Source of the DNA: an uncultured Pseudomonadales bacterium
GTDB taxonomy: Bacteria; Pseudomonadota; Gammaproteobacteria; Pseudomonadales; Pseudohongiellaceae
Direction of reading: 5' to 3'
Assembly (NCBI GenBank): GCA_943789485.1
Contig: CALSUH010000008.1
Coordinates: forward strand, 62,001 to 126,000
Length of the DNA stretch: 64,000 nucleotides
In this document: positions 9,914 through 17,756 of the stretch, in pieces
How positions within the stretch are numbered: the stretch's first letter is position 1
How the letters are laid out: the number at the start of each line of letters is the position of its first letter
Notes under the pieces: generated by a model
What the model saw: only the letters and a program-made list of their open reading frames with translations
Told to the model about the DNA's origin: nothing
The model's database searches: none
Made by a program: the position numbers and the translations under genes

Positions 9914-11260
9914 TCAGTCAACACCCACAACTGAGCGTAGCTCTTTCTCTTTGCGCTCTTCAGTTAGCCTATCAAAGCCCTCATCGTCTAAATGAGTTAC
10001 CGCAATCCATGCATGGTTCATTTCGTCGGCTGTTCGGCTGCCCCATACTACGAACTGGTCTGGGTCGGTTACGTTCGGATTAGCTGATGTATTGTCATAC
10101 CACTGCTTTAGGACAAGAACGGCTCCGGTGGGAAGCAAAGGGGCCACGTCTGGATTGTAGATATGGCTATGGTGCCATGTGGCACTCCACTTAGATACTT
10201 GACTGATAGCTTCGGTGCGGCCAGTTTCTGGATAAAATACCTCCAGCGAAGCTGCATTCATGCGCAGGTGGCCATGAGGTTGAAAGCTGTCTATGCGAAC
10301 TGGGTGGTCGAAGGACTGGAAGCCTTCTACCATTGCGTAACCGTTAGCGGGGATAAGAAGGCCATCTTCTGTGCCGATTTGATATTGCTTCAGGTCCTGT
10401 TTGTATTGAGCCTTCTCTTCATAGTCTTCTGGATGTAACCAAAGAGCCACTTCGACAATATTGTCTTTAATCATAGTGCCTGGCGCGTTAGCTCCAAGAC
10501 CACCTGGAAACATATGTATGCTCCAGCGAATCCGTGACCCAGCGGGAATTGTGCGGCATACACCATCAGGAACGATTTCACCCCATTTGCCCATGGCGTA
10601 TTCAGTCAATTGGCCATAAGTCGCAAATTCACCCTCTTCAGTAGGTGCGTAAACATCAGCATTAGCATGATGCACTACGGCTTGGGCATCGCCCCGAGGC
10701 TTCACTTGCACAGCCTTGATGCAGCGATCTGCATTTAGCCCCAGATCGACGAAGTGTTTGCTCCACAGATCATTTCCGTCAGCTGGTATATCTATGGGCA
10801 GAGACTCGACAATTTTGTCGGGAGCGCCAAATTCTCCGGTGAAGTTCCAACCATTTGGATCCGGCAAGGCAGGCATATTAACTACGAGATCGGGATCACC
10901 CAGCGGTGAGCCCTGATTGACCCAAGCGACGATAGTGTCAATGTCGTCTTGTTCTAGGCGCCAGTCACCTTCGAGATCTTGAATGCCAATACCGTGATCG
11001 TAGGCATACGGAGGCATAGTTCTGTCGGCTACTTTCAGTTGGATGAGCGGTGCCCAAGGCCGCACCTGATCATAGTTGGTCAGTTGCATTGGGCCGATTC
11101 CACCTTCACGGTGACAAATCACACAATTTTCATTAAGAATTTGTCCAACCTCACCATTATAGGTGACCGTGTGATCGGCATCAGATTGAGCCAGCGCATG
11201 GCTTTGCAGCCCCATCACTATGACTGCGGCTAATCCAAAACAGCCCTTTGGAATATTCAT
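9914..11260 (-). CDS. Exported c-heme and copper type II (PHM-like) monooxygenase homologue
   Basis: The 448-residue product has a signal peptide ending near ALAQS. A small cytochrome c-like domain follows, with heme motif CVICH at 46-50 and a possible Met ligand in RTMPPYA at 82. A fold like peptidylglycine hydroxylating monooxygenase comes next. Candidate copper ligands occur in the PHM order: His197-His198 (AVVHHAN), His249 (WSIHMFPG), His329/His331 (PHGHLRM) and Met414 (DEMNHAW). PHM uses two coppers and O2 to hydroxylate next to nitrogen; the heme domain could feed electrons in place of ascorbate. The true substrate is unknown. The start has AGGAG 8 nt upstream, and the recurring operator lies 25 bp before the gene. 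Confidence 0.75.
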   Translation of the reverse strand: MNIPKGCFGLAAVIVMGLQSHALAQSDADHTVTYNGEVGQILNENCVICHREGGIGPMQLTNYDQVRPWAPLIQLKVADRTMPPYAYDHGIGIQDLEGDWRLEQDDIDTIVAWVNQGSPLGDPDLVVNMPALPDPNGWNFTGEFGAPDKIVESLPIDIPADGNDLWSKHFVDLGLNADRCIKAVQVKPRGDAQAVVHHANADVYAPTEEGEFATYGQLTEYAMGKWGEIVPDGVCRTIPAGSRIRWSIHMFPGGLGANAPGTMIKDNIVEVALWLHPEDYEEKAQYKQDLKQYQIGTEDGLLIPANGYAMVEGFQSFDHPVRIDSFQPHGHLRMNAASLEVFYPETGRTEAISQVSKWSATWHHSHIYNPDVAPLLPTGAVLVLKQWYDNTSANPNVTDPDQFVVWGSRTADEMNHAWIAVTHLDDEGFDRLTEERKEKELRSVVGVD

Positions 11261-11284
11261 TTTTTTTGCTCCTAGAAAAGCAAT

Positions 11285-11327
11285 TATTCAAACGTATAAA
11301 TTACCGATTGTAGTGGTCAAATACAAG
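11285..11327 (-). promoter_or_regulatory. Operator A of the recurring palindrome family, with promoter
   Basis: The core 11285-11300 (TATTCAAACGTATAAA) is the most divergent good copy. On the minus strand a TTGACC with 16-bp spacing to TATACG forms a plausible promoter for the PHM-like gene and overlaps the core. A further ATACAAG half-site lies at 11321-11327, its centre 31.5 bp from the core centre. Confidence 0.6.
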
Positions 11328-11549
11328 CATTTTCTGCGGGTATTCGAGGTGTGTGAAAAGGGGTATCTGGATAATAGCTTATTGATATTGTTGGATATAT
11401 CTAAAAATTTAGATGAGTAAAGTTTCTAGTGCTACGAAACAATCTCACTGCTTCCCGGAAGTAGGGGAGAGGGAAAAATTCTTCCCAAATGCTGCAGTGA
11501 ACAACCGCCTGTTTTGAAAGTTAACCCCAGCGAGCCCTAATTGGCGTAG

Positions 11550-12491
11550 TCAAGGCGTGACAGTGATTCGCTGGAAAACGTTTGTCCAACAGCATTGGTT
11601 GGTATTGGAACTATCAGAGGCGCCAAAATTGTCCACCTTTGCATGAATGATGTAATTGCCAGGTTCAGAAAAGTTGGCATAGACTCGGGCCAGCCCGTCT
11701 GGGCCAGGTACAGAAACTATATTAGGACCATCTTGCTTAGCGGAAACTCTGCAGCCTTGGCACAGAGGGTCTGCCCCTCTCTCGGATTTAACGACGACGA
11801 CTGTATCCGGATGGCGCGAAAATATCACCGTACCGGGACCTTGGTGCTTATTGAATGTAACACCTATAGGCAATGTCTCAGCGTAGCGAGGGTCGCTAGA
11901 ATCGCGCACAGAACTATCTTTCGTTCTTACGGTCAACATGACTTCGGATTCGACGCTCACGGAACCGGGGTAGTCGCGTATAGAAGCGAGCAGCCCTGGA
12001 GAAATATCTCTACTTTCTCCAAAACCGGCGAGTGGCTGCAGTGAGCCCTCCGGTCGTGGCAGTATGAAGTCTAACTCGTAACCCGCCCGGTCAGCTCGAC
12101 CAGGCACCCTAAGAGCATCCTGATCACCGGTTTTAAGCTTCCACCAAATCTCCGTTTCTATTTTGTCCACTGGAATAGTGACAGAAAAAACGCCGGTATG
12201 TCGGCCGGGAGAGAAATGCGTAGGTTGCATAGAGCCAAATTCAGCGGGATCTAAAAAGTTGGCGTCTCCCAATGGGATTTCAACAGCTGTCTCATTTCTA
12301 TTCAGGTAACCGAATGAAAAGCTTTTTGTCCCATCTGGGTTTGCGACCCAGCCTTCCATTATAGGAACGATTGACAGGCCTTCAGGGGGTGCCAGACTAA
12401 GGAAGCGAGGTTGTTGTGCTTGCCCTGAAACACTGATTAACATAAGAAGTGCAAGACCGACCCTGCTGAGAATTTTGCGTGATTGCTGCAT
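11550..12491 (-). CDS. Exported protein of unknown function
   Basis: I do not recognise this family. From the ATG at 12491 (GGAGA 8 nt upstream) the product has about 313 residues with a clean signal peptide (SRVGLALLMLISVSGQAQ). The mature part looks like repeated beta-sandwich strands, with several Pro/Gly-rich segments, a C-x2-C pair (PLCQGCRV) late in the protein and a Cys-Cys pair near the end (TNQCCWTN). A periplasmic binding or accessory role is possible but not shown. Operator B lies about 90 bp upstream, which ties it to the regulon. A longer in-frame start at 12533 is possible but lacks a ribosome site. Confidence 0.6.
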   Translation of the reverse strand: MQQSRKILSRVGLALLMLISVSGQAQQPRFLSLAPPEGLSIVPIMEGWVANPDGTKSFSFGYLNRNETAVEIPLGDANFLDPAEFGSMQPTHFSPGRHTGVFSVTIPVDKIETEIWWKLKTGDQDALRVPGRADRAGYELDFILPRPEGSLQPLAGFGESRDISPGLLASIRDYPGSVSVESEVMLTVRTKDSSVRDSSDPRYAETLPIGVTFNKHQGPGTVIFSRHPDTVVVVKSERGADPLCQGCRVSAKQDGPNIVSVPGPDGLARVYANFSEPGNYIIHAKVDNFGASDSSNTNQCCWTNVFQRITVTP

Positions 12492-12579
12492 TGTTGTGCT
12501 CTCCAAATTGCAGTTGCGATGGGCCTTTATCACTGTTATTAAGATTGTTTGATAATGGAATTTTGCAATTTTATTATAT

Positions 12580-12622
12580 TATTCAATTGTATAAAATAAC
12601 GCTTATGCTTGAGAATTACAAG
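12580..12622 (-). promoter_or_regulatory. Operator B of the recurring palindrome family
   Basis: The core 12580-12595 is TATTCAATTGTATAAA, identical to the copies at 31058 and 61568. On the minus strand, TTCTCA with a 16-bp spacer to TATACA would serve the unknown exported gene. A TTACAAG half-site at 12616-12622 is centred 31.5 bp away. Over about 48 bp the element closely resembles operator I at 61367, including the shared AAGCGTTATTTTATACA stretch on the minus strand. Confidence 0.7.
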
Positions 12623-12762
12623 GCTTTTATACCCGGTAATGGTAAGGAAAGTAAGGAACACGGGAGATCAAGATGCACTTACATAATACCCGGGATGTCT
12701 TCATTTCTGTATATCTGGCAGACAGTGAATTTACCCTATGCAGGGATGATCCTGAACTTCGT

Positions 12763-13428
12763 TTAGAGAAGCGACAGTCTGGATAAGCGTGCATTGCTAT
12801 AGTGTTTGGCAACCGCACTTTCGGCAATATCTGGGTCGTGTGATTCGAGGGCTTTGATAATAGATGCATGTTCATTGTAAGCATCATTGATACGCTCTGG
12901 GTTATTAAATGGCCGCCCTTGAAGTAGTCCAATTTTAACGCGTAAGCGTCCTAATGTTTGTGACAAATAATTATTATTACAGGCGTCGTACAACACCGTA
13001 TGAAATTGGTTGTCAATTTGAGAGAGTTTTTCGGGTTTATCTCTAGCCTTGTCAAACAGCGCCAAATTAGCTTTGAGCATTTCGATTTCTAAGTCTGAAA
13101 TATGCACAGCGGCGGCGCGGGCAGCAACAATTTCGAGTTCATCTCTGACATGGTAAAAACCTTCTACCCCTTCCTCTGACAATTGAGTGACGCACACTGT
13201 GCCACCTGGCAATAGTTCGAGTAATCCTTCAGTCAATAACTGGCGTATCGATTCACGAATCGGTGTGCGGCTCATACCCAGCTTTTGGGCAAGAGCAGCA
13301 AAATCGATTTCCTGCCCGGGCTTGATTTTTCGAGTCTGGATCGCATCACGGAGATAGGCTAGCGCTTGATCCGTCAGTGGCATATTTTTTTGCGTCGTTG
13401 TAGGCGCTGGCTGTTTAGACTTTGTCAT
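12763..13428 (-). CDS. GntR/FCD-family regulator, tandem copy 1
   Basis: The product of about 221 residues from MTKSK has an N-terminal winged helix with KLGMSRTPIRESIRQLLTEGLLE, the GntR DNA-reading motif. A C-terminal all-helical FCD ligand domain follows, with a metal-site pattern DNQFH and a later EHASII. FCD regulators sense small acids or amino-acid-like ligands and usually repress catabolic genes. Position 13428 is preferred because MTKSK is conserved in its tandem paralogue (13717-14388) while upstream codons are not. Its own promoter carries operator C, so it is probably autoregulated. Confidence 0.9.
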   Translation of the reverse strand: MTKSKQPAPTTTQKNMPLTDQALAYLRDAIQTRKIKPGQEIDFAALAQKLGMSRTPIRESIRQLLTEGLLELLPGGTVCVTQLSEEGVEGFYHVRDELEIVAARAAAVHISDLEIEMLKANLALFDKARDKPEKLSQIDNQFHTVLYDACNNNYLSQTLGRLRVKIGLLQGRPFNNPERINDAYNEHASIIKALESHDPDIAESAVAKHYSNARLSRLSLL

Positions 13429-13606
13429 TTTGTAGAAAGTGTCGAGAAGTTTTTTATTGTAGTGAACATAAACCGACGACACCGAGGTGTTAGGCTTAAT
13501 ACGTAGATCAGATAAGGAACAAATGGAACGCAATTCGCAAATTCATAGGGTGCCTTGCTGCGTAATACGCCCCGTAAAGCTCGTGCTAATCGTGTAATAG
13601 CAGTAC

Positions 13607-13632
13607 CTTATACAATTGAATATTATAGTCAA
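13607..13632 (-). promoter_or_regulatory. Promoter and operator C for the first tandem GntR gene
   Basis: On the minus strand TTGACT (13632-13627), a 14-bp spacer and TATAAG (13612-13607) form a promoter. The palindromic core (13607-13622, CTTATACAATTGAATA) covers the spacer and -10 box. Transcription would run about 180 bp to the start at 13428. Confidence 0.7.
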
Positions 13633-13716
13633 GACAAGATTGCACTAAAACCGTTCGCGTGAGCAAACTCGTGAATTTTCCTTCACAATGTATAACTATG
13701 CGCGGATGGCCTCTAT

Positions 13717-14388
13717 CTACTGGGCGAGGAGTGAGAGTCTGGATTTGCGTGCACTGCGATAGTGTTTGGCAACAGCTCTTTGAGCTTTTTCTGGTACACG
13801 TGATTCGAGGGCTCTAATAATAGAGGCGTGTTCCTTGTAAGCGGCAATGATGCGCTCTGGATTACTAAATGGCCTTCCCTGAAGTAGTCCAATTCTAATG
13901 CGTAAGCGTCGCAAAGTTTGTGACAAATAACTATTGTTACAAGCATCGTACAGTATCGTATGAAACTGGTTGTCAATTAGAGAGAGCTTCTCCGGATCTG
14001 CTTTTGCCTTGTCAAACAGCGCCAGATTAGCTTTGAGCATTTCTATTTCTAAGTCAGAAATATGTACTGCGGCGGCGCGGGCAGCAACAATTTCGAGTTC
14101 ATCACGAACATGATAAAAACCTTCAGTCTCTCGAGCTGACAATTCCGTGACACAGACAGTGCCGCCTGGTAACAATTCAAGTAGACCTTCAGTCAATAGC
14201 TGGCGTATCGATTCACGAATCGGTGTGCGGCTCATGCCCAGCTTCTCGGCAAGTGCAGTAAAATCAATTTCCTCGCCAGGATTGATTTTCTGCGTCTGAA
14301 TTGCATTACGCAGATAAGCCATCGCTTGATCTGTTAGTGGCGTGTTTTGCTGGGCGGTTGTAGGTTCGGATAGTTTAGATTTTGTCAT
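13717..14388 (-). CDS. GntR/FCD-family regulator, tandem copy 2
   Basis: The product of about 223 residues from MTKSK is a close paralogue of the gene just downstream; most of the helix-turn-helix and FCD domains are the same residue for residue (EKLGMSRTPIRESIRQLLTEG, DELEIVAARAAAVHISDLEI). Differences cluster in the linker and the C-terminal tail. The pair looks like a recent tandem duplication, perhaps giving regulators with different ligands on the same DNA site. Its promoter carries operator D about 330 bp upstream, and the long leader contains a terminator-like hairpin (14569-14601). Confidence 0.9.
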   Translation of the reverse strand: MTKSKLSEPTTAQQNTPLTDQAMAYLRNAIQTQKINPGEEIDFTALAEKLGMSRTPIRESIRQLLTEGLLELLPGGTVCVTELSARETEGFYHVRDELEIVAARAAAVHISDLEIEMLKANLALFDKAKADPEKLSLIDNQFHTILYDACNNSYLSQTLRRLRIRIGLLQGRPFSNPERIIAAYKEHASIIRALESRVPEKAQRAVAKHYRSARKSRLSLLAQ

Positions 14389-14568
14389 TTGGTAGAGAGT
14401 GTAAAGAATCTCTGATTGCAAGGGAAGTCCTCGATTCGTATTGAGAATCGAGTGTATATCAGGCAAAGAGACGTACGTTTCCCATCTGGTGAGAAGAGCA
14501 GGGGATGAAATCACGAGTAGGAGTTTATTGACGTCGGGGGGATGGCGGGAAGTAGCTAATTCTAAAGT

Positions 14569-14601
14569 AAAAAAAAGCCCAACGACCGTAGGTGTTGGGC
14601 T
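14569..14601 (-). terminator. Rho-independent terminator inside the gntR2 leader
   Basis: The arms AGCCCAAC (14576-14583) and GTTGGGCT (14594-14601) enclose a 10-nt loop; on the minus strand they are followed by a run of eight Ts. It could end transcripts of the serine hydrolase (stop at 14850). Because it lies between promoter D and the gntR2 start, it would also attenuate gntR2. Confidence 0.75.
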
Positions 14602-14627
14602 AAATACTTACTTAAGAGGAGAGATAA

Positions 14628-14696
14628 ATGAATACGCATTCCACAGTAGCGTATGACATTTACCCTAAACCATACACGCTAAAAACCTTGAATTAA
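14628..14696 (+). CDS. Possible 22-residue peptide frame
   Basis: A plus-strand ATG with an excellent ribosome site (AGAGGAGAG, GGAG 6 nt before the ATG) opens a short frame reading MNTHSTVAYDIYPKPYTLKT and ending LN. It is rich in Tyr, Thr and Pro and resembles no peptide I know. It lacks the Glu-x3-Tyr pair of PqqA. It is antisense to the gntR2 leader and its last codons fall within an inverted repeat. No clear promoter was found, so it may be chance; the ribosome site is the only strong argument. Confidence 0.3.
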   Translation: MNTHSTVAYDIYPKPYTLKTLN

Positions 14697-14706
14697 CCGT
14701 GTATGG
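14670..14706. repeat. Inverted repeat in the gntR2 leader
   Basis: Perfect 9-bp arms CCATACACG (14670-14678) and CGTGTATGG (14698-14706) are separated by 19 bp. In the gntR2 transcript this would form a hairpin just downstream of operator D and upstream of the terminator, so it may take part in leader folding. Confidence 0.5.
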
Positions 14707-14740
14707 ACGTTACTTTATACAAATGAATAAAAAGAGTCAA
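14687..14740 (-). promoter_or_regulatory. Promoter and operator D for the second tandem GntR gene
   Basis: On the minus strand TTGACT (14740-14735), a 15-bp spacer and TATAAA (14719-14714) form a promoter. The core 14714-14729 (TTTATACAAATGAATA) covers the spacer and -10. A CTTGAAT half-site at 14687-14693 is centred 31.5 bp from the core, matching the spacing at operators A, B, I and J. Confidence 0.7.
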
Positions 14741-14849
14741 GGCTAAATCGCATTAGCATTAAACGAATTGGATAGGGTCCTCATGCGTTTAGTTGTCAAA
14801 ATATATAACTAGCTTTCGGGGGCGGTTATCGTCACTTATCCCTACTCAC

Positions 14850-16118
14850 TCAAGTGCTTGGTAGACCATGGTGTTGAATTTCGCCCGAATCGTCAGACTG
14901 GCTAGGACGGACCTGGGACATGAATACTGCTATCAGGTCCTCGCTTGGATCAATCCAGTAGGAAGTCAGGAAGGCGCCACTCCATGAATAGCTGCCAATC
15001 GAACCCAGCTCCCCAGCCTTCGCGGGATCAACAATGATTTCGAAGCCCAAACCGAAATCTGGGACTTGGTCGCCGTCAGAATCGATTCGAGGGCTTTGCA
15101 TGAGCTCGACCGACTTACGGCCCAATATTCTAGAGCCATCCAGTTCTCCATTGTTCAGCAGCATTTGTATAAAACGAGCGTAGTCATAGGCCGTAGAGGA
15201 TACGCCTGCGCCACCCGAGAAATAACTCTGCCCATTTCCGGCTGGGTAACGTGGGTTGTCGAGAATGATGTTGGATTCATGTCCTTGCGAGACGGTCAGT
15301 TGGTCTTCATCAACCTCGGAATAGAGAGTGGCGAGGCGGTTGAACTTGGATTCAGGTAGATAGAAATAGCTGTCGTGCATGTTCAGTGGGGTAAAAATTT
15401 CCTCGCTGAAAAATAGCTCCAGTGATTTTCCGCTGACCACTTCTATGAGGTATCCGAGCAGGTCGAGGCCGAGGCCATAAACGTAGTCTGAACCGGGTTC
15501 GAAAAGCAGAGGCTGCTGGGCCAAAAGTTCCATTTGAGCGGCGAGGGTAATGTCCTTGCTGGTCAGTCCATCGATTACACCTGCATCAACGTAAGTCTTC
15601 TGCAGGTTGTTGGAAGCAAACGGATAGCTAATTCCAGATGAGTGCGTGAACAAATCAATGATCTTGATCTGTTCTGTTGCGGGGACTGTGGCGGACACAT
15701 CACCATTAGTATCCACTTCGGAAACCACCGTCATGTCGGCAAACTCTGGAATAAATTTCGAAACTGGGTCGTTCAACTGAAATAGTCCGCGCTCATAGAG
15801 AATCATAGCTCCTACTGACGTGATTGCTTTGGTCATAGAAGCAAGGCGGAATATGTTATCTTTTTGCATCGGTGTTTGCGCATCGATATCGGCAAAACCG
15901 AAACTTTTGAAATAAGCGAGCTGGCCGTTTCTGGCTACTAGTGCAACCGCGCCAGGGATCTTACCTTTGGCAATTTCGGCGTTGATTACCGAATCGATTC
16001 GACCCAGGCGTTCCTGCGAGAAGCCAGCGCTATCGAGCGGATCAGATTCTGTAAATTGCGCCCATGCGGTATTGCTTGCAAGGATTAACAGGACAGTGAC
16101 TAAAGCTGCTTTTCTCAT
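14850..16118 (-). CDS. Exported serine hydrolase, beta-lactamase class C family
   Basis: The product of about 422 residues starts at 16118, where GGAGA lies just upstream and a signal peptide follows (ALVTVLLILASNTAWAQ). The active-site tetrad SMTK (SxxK, in FRLASMTKAITS) and the surrounding helix mark the class C/esterase/DD-peptidase superfamily; the usual YxN is represented by a YVYGLGL segment. Such proteins are more often esterases, amidases or peptidases than antibiotic-resistance enzymes. It is periplasmic by its signal peptide. It sits among oxidases of the putative regulon but has no operator directly in front of it. Confidence 0.8.
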   Translation of the reverse strand: MRKAALVTVLLILASNTAWAQFTESDPLDSAGFSQERLGRIDSVINAEIAKGKIPGAVALVARNGQLAYFKSFGFADIDAQTPMQKDNIFRLASMTKAITSVGAMILYERGLFQLNDPVSKFIPEFADMTVVSEVDTNGDVSATVPATEQIKIIDLFTHSSGISYPFASNNLQKTYVDAGVIDGLTSKDITLAAQMELLAQQPLLFEPGSDYVYGLGLDLLGYLIEVVSGKSLELFFSEEIFTPLNMHDSYFYLPESKFNRLATLYSEVDEDQLTVSQGHESNIILDNPRYPAGNGQSYFSGGAGVSSTAYDYARFIQMLLNNGELDGSRILGRKSVELMQSPRIDSDGDQVPDFGLGFEIIVDPAKAGELGSIGSYSWSGAFLTSYWIDPSEDLIAVFMSQVRPSQSDDSGEIQHHGLPST

Positions 16119-16259
16119 TTTTTCTCCATGAAGTGATTCTTCAGGCTTGGGCATCTTTTAAAATTTAAGTCGGAGAATAATGAGCCATACACTTTCTGCT
16201 AAGCAGGCAAAAGAGGGCAATATTCTAGGACTAGCTCGCTCTTCAATCTAGATGAAGTG

Positions 16260-17450
16260 TTACGGAATTAGGCGCGGAACGAAACGGGTCATCCCTTTAA
16301 ATACACCTACATCCCCGGCATAAATATTGCCGTCTTTGTCGGCAGTAACACCTTCACCCATAGCGCCTACTCCACCCATACCGGACGGGCGAATTGTGGA
16401 GACGTGTTCGGGTATGAAATACAGCACTTCGCCGTTGCGGGCATTGCCAACACGAAGCCCCTTTCTCCAACCGCCCGGGTTGTAGTTTTCATCAGATTCA
16501 GAATCAATGGCGTACAGTAAGTCATTACTAGGGTCTATGTGGATGCCTGAAATTCGACTAAACTGGTACCAGGTGTCTAACCACTGTCCGTCTTGGGTAA
16601 AGATTTGAATACGATTGTTTCCGCGATCTGCAACAAATAAGCGGCCCTGGGAATCCATAGCAAGACCGTGTGGTGATCGAAACTGTCCATCATCCCAACC
16701 ATATTCCCCGAAGTGACCTATATAAGTGCCGTCGGGCTCCCACATGGTTATCCGGCTTTTTGTATCAGGGCCAGGTTCATTCTGAAACTGAGCGGTGTGG
16801 GTTTCAGCGATATAGATACGCCCATTAGGAGCGATCAACACATCGTTTGGATCAGTAAGATGAGTAGGTGGATCGCCTATCTCGCCGGGCGTACCGATAG
16901 TCATCAGCAGTTCACCGTCAGCACTAAATTTTAATATTGCACTGCCTAGATTCGCCGCAGCAGGGTTTTCGTTAATTTCTTCGATTCTCGCAACGCGGGA
17001 ATCAGCAATCCAGACATTGCCTTCGTGATCCACATCTATGCCATGTGGCCAAAGAATTTGGCCGGCACCGAATTGCTTAACCACACGTCCATTCGGGTCG
17101 AGTTTAACAATAGGGTTAATATTCGGCGTCGTGGCACATTGGTTATCACCGCAACGGTCTCCTGCCCACACGTGAACGCCGTCGATATCGATATCTACAG
17201 CGCTGACAGAACCCCAACGACGCCCATCTGGCAAAGAACCAAAATTGCGCTGGGTGACATAGGGGTTAGGTAAATTATTAATCGCTCGCTGACCCGCATG
17301 TGCGACTGGCTGCCCAGTCTCAGCCATTGAACCGTCCGTCTGTGCCATGGGGTTCGATTGAGCGATTAGTCCAGCAGACGACAACGAAAATAGTAGTCCC
17401 ACCAATCCAGTTTTTATAAGGGCCTCTAAACAGTCGATATTATTACGCAT
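16260..17450 (-). CDS. Exported NHL-repeat propeller, PAL-like
   Basis: From the ATG at 17450 (GGAGA upstream) the product has about 396 residues, a signal segment (TGLVGLLFSLSSAGLIAQ) and at least four NHL-type strands. Examples are WPHGIDVDHEGNVWIADSR, PNDVLIAPNGRIYIAETH and FRSPHGLAMDSQGRLFVADR. This is the six-bladed propeller found in peptidyl-alpha-hydroxyglycine amidating lyase (PAL), which splits the PHM product to an amide and glyoxylate. The two PHG histidines could be metal ligands as in PAL, but no catalytic assignment can be made by eye. Its nearness to a PHM homologue is suggestive. Operator E lies 210 bp upstream. Confidence 0.7.
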   Translation of the reverse strand: MRNNIDCLEALIKTGLVGLLFSLSSAGLIAQSNPMAQTDGSMAETGQPVAHAGQRAINNLPNPYVTQRNFGSLPDGRRWGSVSAVDIDIDGVHVWAGDRCGDNQCATTPNINPIVKLDPNGRVVKQFGAGQILWPHGIDVDHEGNVWIADSRVARIEEINENPAAANLGSAILKFSADGELLMTIGTPGEIGDPPTHLTDPNDVLIAPNGRIYIAETHTAQFQNEPGPDTKSRITMWEPDGTYIGHFGEYGWDDGQFRSPHGLAMDSQGRLFVADRGNNRIQIFTQDGQWLDTWYQFSRISGIHIDPSNDLLYAIDSESDENYNPGGWRKGLRVGNARNGEVLYFIPEHVSTIRPSGMGGVGAMGEGVTADKDGNIYAGDVGVFKGMTRFVPRLIP

Positions 17451-17756
17451 CTGTCTCTCCTGATTTCTATGATTATGAACAAACACGACCAGCGCTAATT
17501 CTAGTCGGCTTTTCTGTTGTGACTACTGCAGGCGGCTATTGTTGTCGGTCATATTTTCATCAATATTCCATGTTAGGGGACACAATGATGATTCGCCAGT
17601 ACGCCTTCCAAGACTATGGGTCCAAACTGCAGTATAAATAGTCTTGTACATTTCCGCGAGTTAATTATACAATTGAATAAAAATCTATGTCCATCTCAAA
17701 TGCCGACGAAACTCGGGTAGTTCTATCAAAGTGTTTATTGATTAAGAGACAAAGCC
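17451..17756. other. Divergent intergenic region with operator E
   Basis: This 306-bp gap separates the minus-strand NHL gene from the plus-strand exported protein. Apart from operator E (17643-17679) it holds no recognisable gene. A shared bidirectional control region is likely because both genes start here. Confidence 0.55.
17643..17679. promoter_or_regulatory. Operator E in a divergent promoter region
   Basis: The core 17664-17679 reads ATTATACAATTGAATA. On the minus strand TGGACA with an 18-bp spacer leads to TATAAT for the NHL gene. A CTTGTAC half-site at 17643-17649 lies only about 25 bp from the core centre, shorter than at the other sites. The plus-strand gene at 17757 may share it. 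Confidence 0.65.

Larger units (their letters stand above)
14389..14849. other. 461-bp region between tandem gntR copy 2 and the serine hydrolase
   Basis: This gap holds the long leader of the second GntR gene. From high to low coordinate it contains operator/promoter D (14714-14740), an inverted repeat (14670-14706), a possible 22-codon plus-strand frame (14628-14696) and a minus-facing terminator (14569-14601). The rest shows nothing recognisable. Confidence 0.6.

Noticed and set aside
13680-13700. Operator-like CAATGTATAACTATGC near the gntR2 stop
   Set aside because: Only a half-site, and not near a start.
14628-14696. PqqA precursor for the quinoprotein
   Set aside because: The length is right but the conserved Glu and Tyr three residues apart are absent and no pqqB-E genes are nearby.
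14850-16118. Beta-lactam resistance gene
   Set aside because: The SxxK serine hydrolase family is broad and the setting is catabolic; nothing points to resistance.
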